Shown here piece after piece: positions 40,339-47,484 of a stretch of DNA of 47,785 bases. The DNA comes from a virus. The notes under the pieces were generated by a model, which made no database searches, was not told the DNA's origin, and saw nothing but the letters and a program-made list of their open reading frames with translations. Both the position numbers and the translations under genes were made by a program. The stretch lies in IMG/VR virus record IMGVR_UViG_3300025671_000104, positions 1-47,785 of that record; one strand, given 5' to 3'. Position 1 is the stretch's first letter. The number at the start of each line of letters is the position of its first letter.

Positions 40339-40730
40339 TCCAAGCACTGATAGGTCCGGCGACCGAATTGATTGGTAAGTTCGTCGAGGACAAAGACCAG
40401 AAGAACAAGTTGGCGCATGAGATTGCCACTATGGCGGAGCGGCATGCACAGGACTTAGCTAAAGGTCAGCTTGAAATCAATAAGATGGAGGCGCAGCACC
40501 GTTCCATTTTTGTGGCGGGTTGGCGCCCATTTCTTGGCTGGGGCCTGAGCTTTGCGATGATATGGCACTTCGTTTTGGTGCCTATGGTTACGTTTGGTTT
40601 TGCGTATGCAGGTATAGAAGCGCCTGATCTACCAGCGTTTGATATGGACTCACTGATGACTGTGCTGATGGGTATGCTCGGTTTGGGAGGACTCCGTACT
40701 TTTGAAAAGGCTAAGGGCCTAACAAAGTGA
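40335..40730 (+). CDS. Holin, 3-TM phage holin family-like
   Basis: 131 residues. A helical N-terminal part (PATELIGKFVEDKDQKNKLA) precedes HRSIFVAGWRPFLGWGLSFA, then hydrophobic segments WHFVLVPMVTFGFAYAG and LMTVLMGMLGLGGLRTFEKA. The motif GWRPFxGW and the ending GMLGLGGLRTxEK are the signature of the three-TM holin family (GTA/Pfam Phage_holin_3TM). It would form lesions letting the lysozyme at 14756 reach the wall. Overlaps the next gene (GTGA). Confidence 0.8.
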   Translation: MIQALIGPATELIGKFVEDKDQKNKLAHEIATMAERHAQDLAKGQLEINKMEAQHRSIFVAGWRPFLGWGLSFAMIWHFVLVPMVTFGFAYAGIEAPDLPAFDMDSLMTVLMGMLGLGGLRTFEKAKGLTK

Positions 40731-40924
40731 GCAAGACGCTACTGGAATACAAGATCATACCACGGGGTATGATGATTGCGTTTACGTTTATGGCTTGGAA
40801 TGTGTGTGACTGGTTTATGGGTTTAGGCGCTGCTGCCACTACGCAGCAGACAGCTTTTGTATCAACGATTGTGGGCGCTGCTACTGGTGCCTTTGCTGTA
40901 TGGATGTCACATGAAGGAAAATAA
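40727..40924 (+). CDS. Small membrane protein beside holin (65 aa)
   Basis: GTG start inside the end of the holin gene. Two hydrophobic helices (GMMIAFTFMAWNVCDWFMGL and TAFVSTIVGAATGAFAVW) suggest an inner-membrane protein. Its place suggests a holin partner, antiholin or lysis regulator. The end overlaps the next gene. Specific role is inferred only. Confidence 0.6.
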   Translation: MSKTLLEYKIIPRGMMIAFTFMAWNVCDWFMGLGAAATTQQTAFVSTIVGAATGAFAVWMSHEGK

Positions 40925-41039
40925 AAGTCCGTGTGTTGGCATTTGTGTATTAGATAAAGAACGTGTAAGATGTATTGGCTGTGGTCGTACCATAGACGAG
41001 ATCATTAACTGGGGAAAGAAATGGCCGGACCAAGAATAA
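40911..41039 (+). CDS. DUF1289 protein (42 aa)
   Basis: The ATG at 40911 opens SPCVGICVLDKERVRCIGCG, then RTIDEIINWGKKW. The Cys pattern C-x3-C-x8-C-x2-C and the W motif match the DUF1289 family, widespread in Proteobacteria. The four Cys probably bind a metal or Fe-S cluster. Start overlaps the previous gene by 14 bases and the end overlaps the next gene by 19, so it is expressed with the lysis and head genes. Cellular function is unknown to me. Confidence 0.8.
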   Translation: MKENKSPCVGICVLDKERVRCIGCGRTIDEIINWGKKWPDQE

Positions 41040-41362
41040 ATCAGTTTGCAGGTGATCTTGGTATCAACCGTTCTTCCGCAAAGAAACTTTTAAAGAAAGC
41101 CCGTGGTCGTAAAGACGGCGGGTCAGAGACATTGGAGAAATATATGTCTGGTGATTGGAAAAGCATTGTAAAGCCGCAGACCGAGGAAGAAGATGCGAAA
41201 ACTAAAGAGCGGATGAAAAAGAAATCCGACCGTTATAAAAAGCTTCGTGAACAGCAAGCGAAAGAAATGGAAGAAGGCGTTAAAGCCAAGGACGGCAAGT
41301 ATATGTCTTGCGGTGGAATGCGTAAGGCCGTTGGTGGCGGGAAGTTCACTGGAGTTTACTAA
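41021..41362 (+). CDS. Small basic conserved protein (113 aa)
   Basis: The N-terminus LGINRSSAKKLLKKARGRKDGGS looks like a short basic helix, followed by a charged coiled-coil region (EEDAKTKERMKKKSDRYKKL) and an end GKYMSCGGMRKAVGGGKF-GVY. The ending is similar to those of two neighbouring proteins. Overlap with the next gene is one base (TAATG). Likely virion-associated or assembly protein; function unknown. Confidence 0.55.
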   Translation: MAGPRINQFAGDLGINRSSAKKLLKKARGRKDGGSETLEKYMSGDWKSIVKPQTEEEDAKTKERMKKKSDRYKKLREQQAKEMEEGVKAKDGKYMSCGGMRKAVGGGKFTGVY

Positions 41363-42858
41363 TGGGCAACTGGAACCAAGATAATTCCAGCTTCACTGAT
41401 GAGGATATGGATCAATCCTTGGAGCAGGACAAGGCTGCGGCTGCGTTCGAGGCTTCTGGAGGAAATATCGGCGGGTACACCTTTGGTGACAATTATCTTG
41501 GTGACGGAAACTACAGCCCCCAAGTAACCGATATTGCTACAGCTAGAGCAAACATTTCAGGACTTCAAGATTTTTATTCTGGTGCTCTTCCTCAAAGCAC
41601 CTACAACGGTATTATGGGAATCACTCCTAAAAACCCGTATGGGCATCAGGGTTTTTTCTCACGGGTTCTCGGTATCGATCCCAGAAACATTGACTACGCG
41701 ACTGGTCCGGGAGGATTGGGCTACAAGGGCGCTGCCAAAGTAGCTCAGAAAAAGTATGAAAGATACACCAACTGGTCGGGACAGAACCCTCAAGCACAAA
41801 AGCAGGCTTTTGGTTCTTTGTTCGGAAACCCTGTGGATGAGATAACTGTTCAAGGTCCTGTAGCACAACAAGTAGATATTGAAAACATCCCTCTTAATGA
41901 TGCTCTGGTTTCTCAAGGCGCTTCCCTCGCTCTTGGTCCTTTGGGCCTTGGCCTAATGAGTATGGCTGATCCGTTCTCGACTTATGTTCCAACGGGTTCA
42001 AAAGCATATAATGAGCAATTTGATCCAGCTATTAATAAGGATCTTCCCACTTCTTTTATGGGGCAAGCATCCAAAAGAACCGGCCTTGGTATTTCAGCAC
42101 TGGCTGATTCTATAAAGGATTATTTTTCACCAAGCACACCAGCACCAACCCCAACGCAGATTGGTTCGGTGACACCGTCACAGTATGAAACCCGCGCCGA
42201 CATTATTGCAAGAACAAGTCAGCACCCACTGACGGGGGAGACAAGCGCTGCCCCTGTGCCACGGTCGTCAATTTCTCGTAGCCCAATTCAACAGAGTACA
42301 ACGCAAGAGTTTGTACGAGATCCGGCTATATTAGACGCCCTAATGGGTGGTGCTAATCTTCCCGCACAAAGCCCCGTTACCGCCGGGGAAGAACTAATGG
42401 CCGGAAACCAACAAGGGTTTTTCGGATTTGGGCTGGGGCCACTTGGTGACGCTTTTGGTAGATCTGCTGCGGAAAAAAATCTAAGCCCCGAGGTTCGAGA
42501 TTTTCTAAACGAGCACGACATGTCCGTAAAAGATTTGTTGGATAAAGATTTTTCAAAAGTTCCAGATGGTGCTCGTCTTCCTTCAGGGCAAATAATGGGG
42601 CCGGAGTTTAGAACTGAGCAAAGATCTTCTCTCGGTGGCCCGGCAACGGCGAATCAGTATGCTCAAGTAGATTACTCTAATCTAAGTAATGTGGGGGGCA
42701 ACATGTATCAGGCGGGCCAGCAAAAAAGTGCTTTCGACAGCTTCCTTGAGACATTTGGAATGAAAGAAGCAGGTAGACGGCCAAGCGCACAGATTTACTC
42801 CCCCGCCGGACAGAATAAATCTTTTTTTAATTTTGATAACTTTGGATTTAGACAATGA
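41362..42858 (+). CDS. Putative structural protein, low complexity (498 aa)
   Basis: Begins MGNWNQDNSSFTDEDMDQSL, is rich in Asn, Gln, Gly and Pro, and contains a Pro/Thr linker (STPAPTPTQIGSVTPSQ) near residue 250. A hydrophobic helix (QGASLALGPLGLGLMSMAD) lies near residue 190. The C-terminus is Phe-rich (NKSFFNFDNFGFRQ). No catalytic motif. It lies between the portal/lysis and the head genes, so virion association is likely. Confidence 0.45.
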   Translation: MGNWNQDNSSFTDEDMDQSLEQDKAAAAFEASGGNIGGYTFGDNYLGDGNYSPQVTDIATARANISGLQDFYSGALPQSTYNGIMGITPKNPYGHQGFFSRVLGIDPRNIDYATGPGGLGYKGAAKVAQKKYERYTNWSGQNPQAQKQAFGSLFGNPVDEITVQGPVAQQVDIENIPLNDALVSQGASLALGPLGLGLMSMADPFSTYVPTGSKAYNEQFDPAINKDLPTSFMGQASKRTGLGISALADSIKDYFSPSTPAPTPTQIGSVTPSQYETRADIIARTSQHPLTGETSAAPVPRSSISRSPIQQSTTQEFVRDPAILDALMGGANLPAQSPVTAGEELMAGNQQGFFGFGLGPLGDAFGRSAAEKNLSPEVRDFLNEHDMSVKDLLDKDFSKVPDGARLPSGQIMGPEFRTEQRSSLGGPATANQYAQVDYSNLSNVGGNMYQAGQQKSAFDSFLETFGMKEAGRRPSAQIYSPAGQNKSFFNFDNFGFRQ

Positions 42859-43250
42859 AGATAGAAATCAAACTAATTCCTGATGGACTTGATCTAGCAA
42901 AAGAGATTCAAGATGGTATACCTGTTGATAAGATGCAGGATGCGTGTCCTATCGCTACGCAGGATGTAGAGACAAACGAGGAGAACCAGCGGTACGCGAT
43001 CAAAGATCATCAGTACGGGCCAGCGGTTAATCCAGAAGAAAGCTGTGGAACGTGCTCCGTGTTCAACATCACCGAGCATATGCAGCAGTGCATGAAGGAC
43101 GAGAGTGGCGAAGTTGGCTATTGCCAGTTGCTAAAGTTTATGTGCAGTGCTAAGAATAGTTGTGCAGCTTGGGAGGAAGGCGGACCACTTAGTGACCTGC
43201 CTTGTGAATGCGGCAAGCCAGACTGCGATTGCGGGATGGACGAAGACTAA
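42855..43250 (+). CDS. Cys-rich protein, HiPIP-like Fe-S candidate (131 aa)
   Basis: Core segment CGTCSVF (C64, C67), then C79, GYC (C90), C97 and C103, followed by AAWEEGGP. The order C-x2-C...C...G-Y/W-C is that of high-potential iron-sulfur proteins, and marine phages often carry this Cys-rich protein next to head genes. Four more Cys (117, 119, 124, 126) form a second cluster at the C-terminus. Overlaps the previous gene by four bases. Cluster binding is inferred from spacing only. Confidence 0.6.
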   Translation: MKIEIKLIPDGLDLAKEIQDGIPVDKMQDACPIATQDVETNEENQRYAIKDHQYGPAVNPEESCGTCSVFNITEHMQQCMKDESGEVGYCQLLKFMCSAKNSCAAWEEGGPLSDLPCECGKPDCDCGMDED

Positions 43251-43267
43251 AATCATTTGAGGGGCAA

Positions 43268-43477
43268 ATGGACGTTTTAGACTTTATCAATCGGTATCAA
43301 AAGATGCTGAACACAAGAATTGATTCTCTCAGTGAAGGCATTACCTACGGCAATGTCAAGAACTGGGAAGAATACAAAGCAAGAGTCGGCGAAATACAGG
43401 GTGTCGCCTACGCTCTTGATGAACTCAAGGCCCTGCTGAAAAAGGTTAACTATGTCGAAGACACTGATCGTACCTGA
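43268..43477 (+). CDS. Small conserved head-region protein (69 aa)
   Basis: ATG at 43268 with GAGGGG close upstream. The helical product MDVLDFINRYQKMLNTRIDS, GNVKNWEEYKARVGEIQGV and ALDELKALLKK matches a small coiled-coil protein I recall from this place in many phages (before head assembly genes). No function known. It overlaps the GroES-like gene by 26 bases. Confidence 0.65.
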   Translation: MDVLDFINRYQKMLNTRIDSLSEGITYGNVKNWEEYKARVGEIQGVAYALDELKALLKKVNYVEDTDRT

Positions 43478-43883
43478 CTATATCCTCGCGCAACGCGAGG
43501 CGAAGAAGAAGGCCGAAGAGGCCGCAAAGAAGAAGCCCCTATCAGAGCGAGTACCACAACCCACTGGATGGCGATTACTTGTCATGCCGTATATGGGTCG
43601 TGATAAGACTGAAGGTGGTATTTACGTTCCCGATCAAGTTAGAGAAAGAGAGTCACGCGCTACCGTGGTAGCGTATGTGGTGAAGCTCGGCCCTCTTGCA
43701 TACAAGGACCCCGACAAGTTTGGTGGTAGTGATCCTTGGTGTAAAGAAGGTGATTGGGTGTGTATCGGACGCTATGCTGGGTCTCGGTTTACAATCGAGG
43801 GCGGTGAAGTCCGCATCATCAACGATGACGAAGTCATCGCAACGATCGTCGATCCAGACGATATCAAGTCATACGGAGGGTAG
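43452..43883 (+). CDS. GroES-like co-chaperonin
   Basis: 143 residues. The GroES core is visible from residue 36: PTGWRLLVMPYMGRDKTEGG, then YVPDQVRERESRATVVAYV, LGPLAYKD, GDWVCIGRYAGSRFTIEGGE and NDDEVIATI. The conserved order (GGI-Y-P, x-V-x-V-G, GD-V, D-D-I-x) fits a GroES or T4 gp31-like cap. A basic, Lys/Ala-rich helix (30 residues) precedes it. Next to scaffold and capsid genes, it probably helps host GroEL fold the capsid protein. The mobile loop residues are not identical to GroES. Confidence 0.85.
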   Translation: MSKTLIVPDYILAQREAKKKAEEAAKKKPLSERVPQPTGWRLLVMPYMGRDKTEGGIYVPDQVRERESRATVVAYVVKLGPLAYKDPDKFGGSDPWCKEGDWVCIGRYAGSRFTIEGGEVRIINDDEVIATIVDPDDIKSYGG

Positions 43884-43885
43884 TT

Positions 43886-44776
43886 GTGCCAACTAACGCC
43901 GCAGAAATGGAAGAAAAAGAAATTGATATTGTTGAACTAGAAGAGACAGAAGCTCCAGAAGCAGAAGTCTCTGAAGATCAACAGGAGGAAAATCAGGCTC
44001 AGAGTAAAGAGGACGAATTATCTGATTACTCTAAATCTGTTCAACAGCGTATTAGCAAGATTACGCACAAGTATCGAGAGGAAGAGCAGCGCACAAAGAA
44101 AGCGGTTGCCTATGCCGAAGACGTAAAGAAGCAAAACGAGGAGCTTCGTAAACGTCTGGAGCAACTTGATCAGTCCTATGTGGGTGAGTTTGGAACTCGG
44201 ATTGAGTCTCAGATTGACGCTGCAAAACGGGCGTATCAAGCAGCTTATGATGAAGGTGATGCCGAGCAAATGTTCGAGGCTCAGAAAAACCTGAGTAAGT
44301 TAGCGCTTGATCAGGCACAACTTGAGCAAGCTCGTCGTCGTCGTGAAGTTGAACAAGAAGCTCGTGAGCAAGTTGTTCAGGCACCTGTTCAACAACCGCA
44401 AGCGGCGCAGCCAGCCCCACCGGATCCAAAGGCAGAAGCTTGGGCTTCTAAAAATGAATGGTTTGGAAGTGATCAGACCATGACATATGCCGCTTTTGGT
44501 ATTCATAGGCAATTAATTGAGGATGAAGGATTTGACCCGGCGTCCGATGAGTATTATACTGAGCTTGACAGCAGAGTCCGTAAAGAGTTCCCCCACAAGT
44601 TTAAGGGAGCCACACGAGGCGATGCAGGACCCCGAGTCGCTTCTGCGGAGTCCAGTGCTTCTAAGGCACCGTCACAAAAGGGGCGCAGAACAGTCAAGTT
44701 AACTCCTTCGCAAATTGCAATTGCGAAACGGTTAAATGTTCCGCTCGAAGAATACGCAAAGTATGTAAAGGATTAA
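43886..44776 (+). CDS. Scaffolding protein
   Basis: GTG start, two bases after the previous stop. 296 residues, very acidic N-terminus (EEKEIDIVELEETEAPEAEV), long coiled-coil (ISKITHKYREEEQRTKKAVA; QNEELRKRLEQLDQS), a Pro/Gln linker and a basic C-terminal helix-rich end (RRTVKLTPSQIAIAKRLNVP). This composition and position just before the capsid gene is typical of phage head scaffolds, in which the basic C-terminus binds the capsid protein. Confidence 0.8.
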   Translation: MPTNAAEMEEKEIDIVELEETEAPEAEVSEDQQEENQAQSKEDELSDYSKSVQQRISKITHKYREEEQRTKKAVAYAEDVKKQNEELRKRLEQLDQSYVGEFGTRIESQIDAAKRAYQAAYDEGDAEQMFEAQKNLSKLALDQAQLEQARRRREVEQEAREQVVQAPVQQPQAAQPAPPDPKAEAWASKNEWFGSDQTMTYAAFGIHRQLIEDEGFDPASDEYYTELDSRVRKEFPHKFKGATRGDAGPRVASAESSASKAPSQKGRRTVKLTPSQIAIAKRLNVPLEEYAKYVKD

Positions 44777-44779
44777 AAA

Positions 44780-45238
44780 ATGACTGATTCTACAAGAACG
44801 CCACGCGAAGCGACAACTCGCGCAAAGACCCAACGCCGCAAGCCTTGGGCACCGCCTTCAAAATTGGAGGCACCAGAAGCACCGGCAGGTTACAAGCATC
44901 GCTGGATTCGTTCCGCCCTTCGTGGTGAGGATGACAAGATGAATGTGAACGCCAAGCTTCGTGAAGGATGGGAGCCTGTACGGGCTGACGAATATCCTGA
45001 GATGGCTGGGAAGTACCCAACCATTGATGATGGTCAGCATGCAGGTGTAATCGGTGTAGGCGGATTAATGCTTGCCCGTATCCCCGAGGAGACGGTCCAA
45101 GAAAGAACTGAATATTTCCGGGAGCAGACCCGTAATCAAATGGAATCCGTTGACCAAAACCTGATGAGGGAGCAACACCCCTCAATGCCTATCCACAACG
45201 ATAGGAAAAGTCGTGTAACATTTGGAGGTAAGGACTAG
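44780..45238 (+). CDS. Head-region structural protein (152 aa)
   Basis: Basic N-terminus with REATTRAKTQRRKPWAPPSK, then GYKHRWIRSALRGEDDKMNV, WEPVRADEYPEMAGKYPTID and GVIGVGGLMLARIPEETV. This is a widely shared protein between scaffold and capsid in marine phages and gene-transfer-agent-like clusters. Probably a minor head component; exact role unknown. Confidence 0.65.
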   Translation: MTDSTRTPREATTRAKTQRRKPWAPPSKLEAPEAPAGYKHRWIRSALRGEDDKMNVNAKLREGWEPVRADEYPEMAGKYPTIDDGQHAGVIGVGGLMLARIPEETVQERTEYFREQTRNQMESVDQNLMREQHPSMPIHNDRKSRVTFGGKD

Positions 45239-45267
45239 ATCCTTACCATAACCTTTAGGAGTGTGTA

Positions 45268-45888
45268 ATGGCGAATTCAAACATCGCTTTCGGCCTCAAG
45301 CCGATCAACACCTTTGGTAGCACACCAGCTACTCAAGGCACTACAGCATACTTCATCGCTGGCACGGCAGCAGCAATCTATCAGGGTTCCCCGGTCAAAG
45401 TAGAAACTACTGGCGGGACAATTCTGGTTGCAAGCGCTGCTGCTGACGGAGAGCAACTTTTAGGTGCTTTCGCTGGCTGTGAGTATATTGACGCAACAAC
45501 CAAGGAAAAGCGTTTTTCTAACTACTGGCCCGGTTCAGGTTCAGCAGACACGAACTACGACATCATTGGTTATGTGTACGACAACCCAGCACAACGCTTT
45601 ATTTGTGTTGCCGATGCAGGCATGACAAACAAAGCTACTGCTCGTGCAAACATCTTCAAGACAGTAGACTTCGCAAGCGGTAATGCCGGTAGCACAACTA
45701 CAGGCAACTCAACAGCAGTCGTGGATATCTCAACAGCAGCAGCAACAGATCCTTCTTTGCCGCTGATGATTGTTGGTATTCAGGAAGACGTTGATAACGC
45801 CGATTACGCAGTTGCTGGCATTTCGATGATTGTGAAGATCAACAACCACGTTTTGCTCGGTAACGATGCCGACGCAACAATAGCGTAA
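45268..45888 (+). CDS. Putative head decoration protein
   Basis: 206 residues, starting MANSNIAFGLKPINTFGSTP, then TTAYFIAGTAAAIYQGSPVK, followed by beta-rich repeats (NYDIIGYVYDNPAQRFICVA). This N-terminal pattern is typical of the gene immediately before major capsid genes in marine phages, thought to be decoration or minor capsid proteins. AGGAG lies upstream of the ATG. Confidence 0.6.
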   Translation: MANSNIAFGLKPINTFGSTPATQGTTAYFIAGTAAAIYQGSPVKVETTGGTILVASAAADGEQLLGAFAGCEYIDATTKEKRFSNYWPGSGSADTNYDIIGYVYDNPAQRFICVADAGMTNKATARANIFKTVDFASGNAGSTTTGNSTAVVDISTAAATDPSLPLMIVGIQEDVDNADYAVAGISMIVKINNHVLLGNDADATIA

Positions 45889-45901
45889 GGGAGTTTAGAT
45901 A

Positions 45902-46810
45902 ATGGCTATTTCTCGCGCAAATCTCGCCAAAGAACTAGAGCCGGGCCTAAACGCTCTCTTTGGTATGGAATACAATCGCTATGAAGGTCAGCATGCTGAA
46001 ATCTTCGATTCCGAGTCATCAGACCGGGCATTCGAGGAAGAAGTAATGTTGTCTGGATTCGGTGCGGCTCCAGTGAAAGCTGAAGGTTCTGGTGTGTCAT
46101 TCGACGATGCACAAGAAGCATACACTGCTCGTTACAACCACGAGACAGTTGCTATGGCCTTTTCAATCACTGAAGAAGCTATCGAAGACAATCTTTACGA
46201 TCGTCTGGCATCACGCTATACACGCGCACTCGCACGTTCTATGGCACACACAAAGCAGGTTAAAGCTGCCTCTGTTCTTAACAACGCCTTCAACGCAGCA
46301 TTTGCTGGTGGCGATACCAAAGAACTCTGTGCAACTGACCACCCGCTGACAAACGGTGGCACATTCGCCAACGAGCCAGCAGTAGCTGCTGACCTGAATG
46401 AGACCTCACTTGAGGACGCACTCATCAGCATTGCTGGTTTCACTGACGAGCGTGGCTTGATCATTGCCCTAAAAGGCATGAAGCTGATCATTCCTCGCCA
46501 GTTGCAGTTTGTTGCCGAGCGTCTGCTTGTTTCAAACCTCCGGGTTGGAACTGCCGACAACGACATCAACGCAATCAAGTCTTCTGGTCTGCTGCCTGAA
46601 GGTTATGTAGTCAACGACTACCTGACTGACTCAGATGCATTCTTCATCAAGACTGATGCACCAAACGGCTTCAAGCACTTTGAGCGTATGGCTTTGTCAA
46701 CTGGAATGGATCCAGACTTCGACACAGGCAACATGCGGTTCAAGGCTCGTGAGCGTTACAGCTTCGGCTTCAGCGATCCACGCGCAGTGTTCGGTTCACC
46801 GGGCGCATAA
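45902..46810 (+). CDS. Major capsid protein (HK97-fold, Mu gpT-like)
   Basis: 302 residues. The N-terminus ISRANLAKELEPGLNALFGM, then AFEEEVMLSGFGAAPVKAEG, AYTARYNHETVAMAFSITEE and KQVKAASVLNNAFNAAF match the Mu gpT-like capsid family. The C-terminal FKHFERMALSTGMDPDFDTG and RFKARERYSFGFSDPRA complete it. GGGAG upstream. It is followed by a strong terminator, as expected for the most abundant virion protein. Confidence 0.92.
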   Translation: MAISRANLAKELEPGLNALFGMEYNRYEGQHAEIFDSESSDRAFEEEVMLSGFGAAPVKAEGSGVSFDDAQEAYTARYNHETVAMAFSITEEAIEDNLYDRLASRYTRALARSMAHTKQVKAASVLNNAFNAAFAGGDTKELCATDHPLTNGGTFANEPAVAADLNETSLEDALISIAGFTDERGLIIALKGMKLIIPRQLQFVAERLLVSNLRVGTADNDINAIKSSGLLPEGYVVNDYLTDSDAFFIKTDAPNGFKHFERMALSTGMDPDFDTGNMRFKARERYSFGFSDPRAVFGSPGA

Positions 46811-46830
46811 GTGTAGGTACAAAGATATTA

Positions 46831-46858
46831 AAGGGCGGCTATTCAGTCGCCCTTTTTT
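46831..46858 (+). terminator. Rho-independent terminator after capsid gene
   Basis: A ten-base-pair stem (46831-46840 with 46845-46854, one G-U pair) with loop ATTC is followed by TTTT. It starts 20 bases after the capsid stop, in plus orientation, and so probably marks the end of high-level head transcription. Confidence 0.85.
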
Positions 46859-46881
46859 ATTGTATAATAAGTCATCCCTGA

Positions 46882-46900
46882 CAACCGCACGGTGCGGTTG
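46882..46900 (+). other. Short palindrome in the capsid-downstream gap
   Basis: CAACCGCA (46882-46889) pairs with TGCGGTTG (46893-46900) around three bases. It lies between the capsid terminator and the next gene; the TATAAT at 46863 beside it has no good -35. It may be a leader hairpin or operator; evidence for function is weak. Confidence 0.35.
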
Positions 46901-46925
46901 ACACTAGCCACGACAGGAGAACTAA

Positions 46926-47198
46926 ATGGCTAATACTACCTTTACAGGACCCGTAATTTCACAGCGGGGCTTTCAGATTGATAATCCAGCAGGAGACGTT
47001 TCCTACAGCCTTATTACTTTAGGTGCATTGGATGTTGGTGCGCTTCCCGCAGCTTCTGCCGCAAATCGCGGAGCAATTGTGTTTTCACCAGACTGCCGTA
47101 AGGCTGCGGAAGGTGTTGGCGCGGGAACCGGAAACCTTGTGTTTTCTGACGGTTCAAACTGGATTCGTGTGGACACTGGCGCAGTAGCTGCGGCTTAA
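46926..47198 (+). CDS. Small structural-region protein (90 aa)
   Basis: Starts MANTTFTGPVISQRGFQIDN, then LPAASAANRGAIVFSPDCRK and ends NLVFSDGSNWIRVDTGAVAA. The pattern AANRGAIVF..D and DGSNW-RVDTG is typical of beta-rich phage proteins near the capsid and neck. AGGAGA precedes the ATG. Role unknown. Confidence 0.6.
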   Translation: MANTTFTGPVISQRGFQIDNPAGDVSYSLITLGALDVGALPAASAANRGAIVFSPDCRKAAEGVGAGTGNLVFSDGSNWIRVDTGAVAAA

Positions 47199-47210
47199 TA
47201 GGAGGCTTAA

Positions 47211-47480
47211 ATGGCTGGTCCAGTAAAAGCCTATAGTGCTACAGCGACAGGGGCAGTAGGTCCGGGTCGCTCACGCATTAAACAGATTGTTATGTACGCT
47301 ACCGCCGCTGGTGCGTTTACACTAACCGACGGCAACGGCGGTGCGACATTGCTTACACAAAAATTTCCTGCCGGTCAGAATGCTCTTAACATTCCGGGTG
47401 ACGGTATAATTGCTGAAAGCGGTGTTTATGTAAGCGCAATCTCGGGTACAGGTGCCGAACTAACAATCTTTTTGGCGTAA
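47211..47480 (+). CDS. Small structural-region protein (89 aa)
   Basis: Starts MAGPVKAYSATATGAVGPGR, with IKQIVMYATAAGAFTLTDGN and LLTQKFPAGQNALNIPGDGI. All-beta, Gly/Ala-rich, no Cys. AGGAGG is located 7 bases before the ATG. It probably belongs to the head or neck; I cannot name a family. Confidence 0.55.
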   Translation: MAGPVKAYSATATGAVGPGRSRIKQIVMYATAAGAFTLTDGNGGATLLTQKFPAGQNALNIPGDGIIAESGVYVSAISGTGAELTIFLA

Positions 47481-47484
47481 AACA

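Noticed and set aside
46863-46868. TATAAT as a promoter after the capsid gene
   Set aside because: A perfect -10 hexamer, but no -35-like sequence at the expected 16-18 bases upstream, and it overlaps the terminator U-run.
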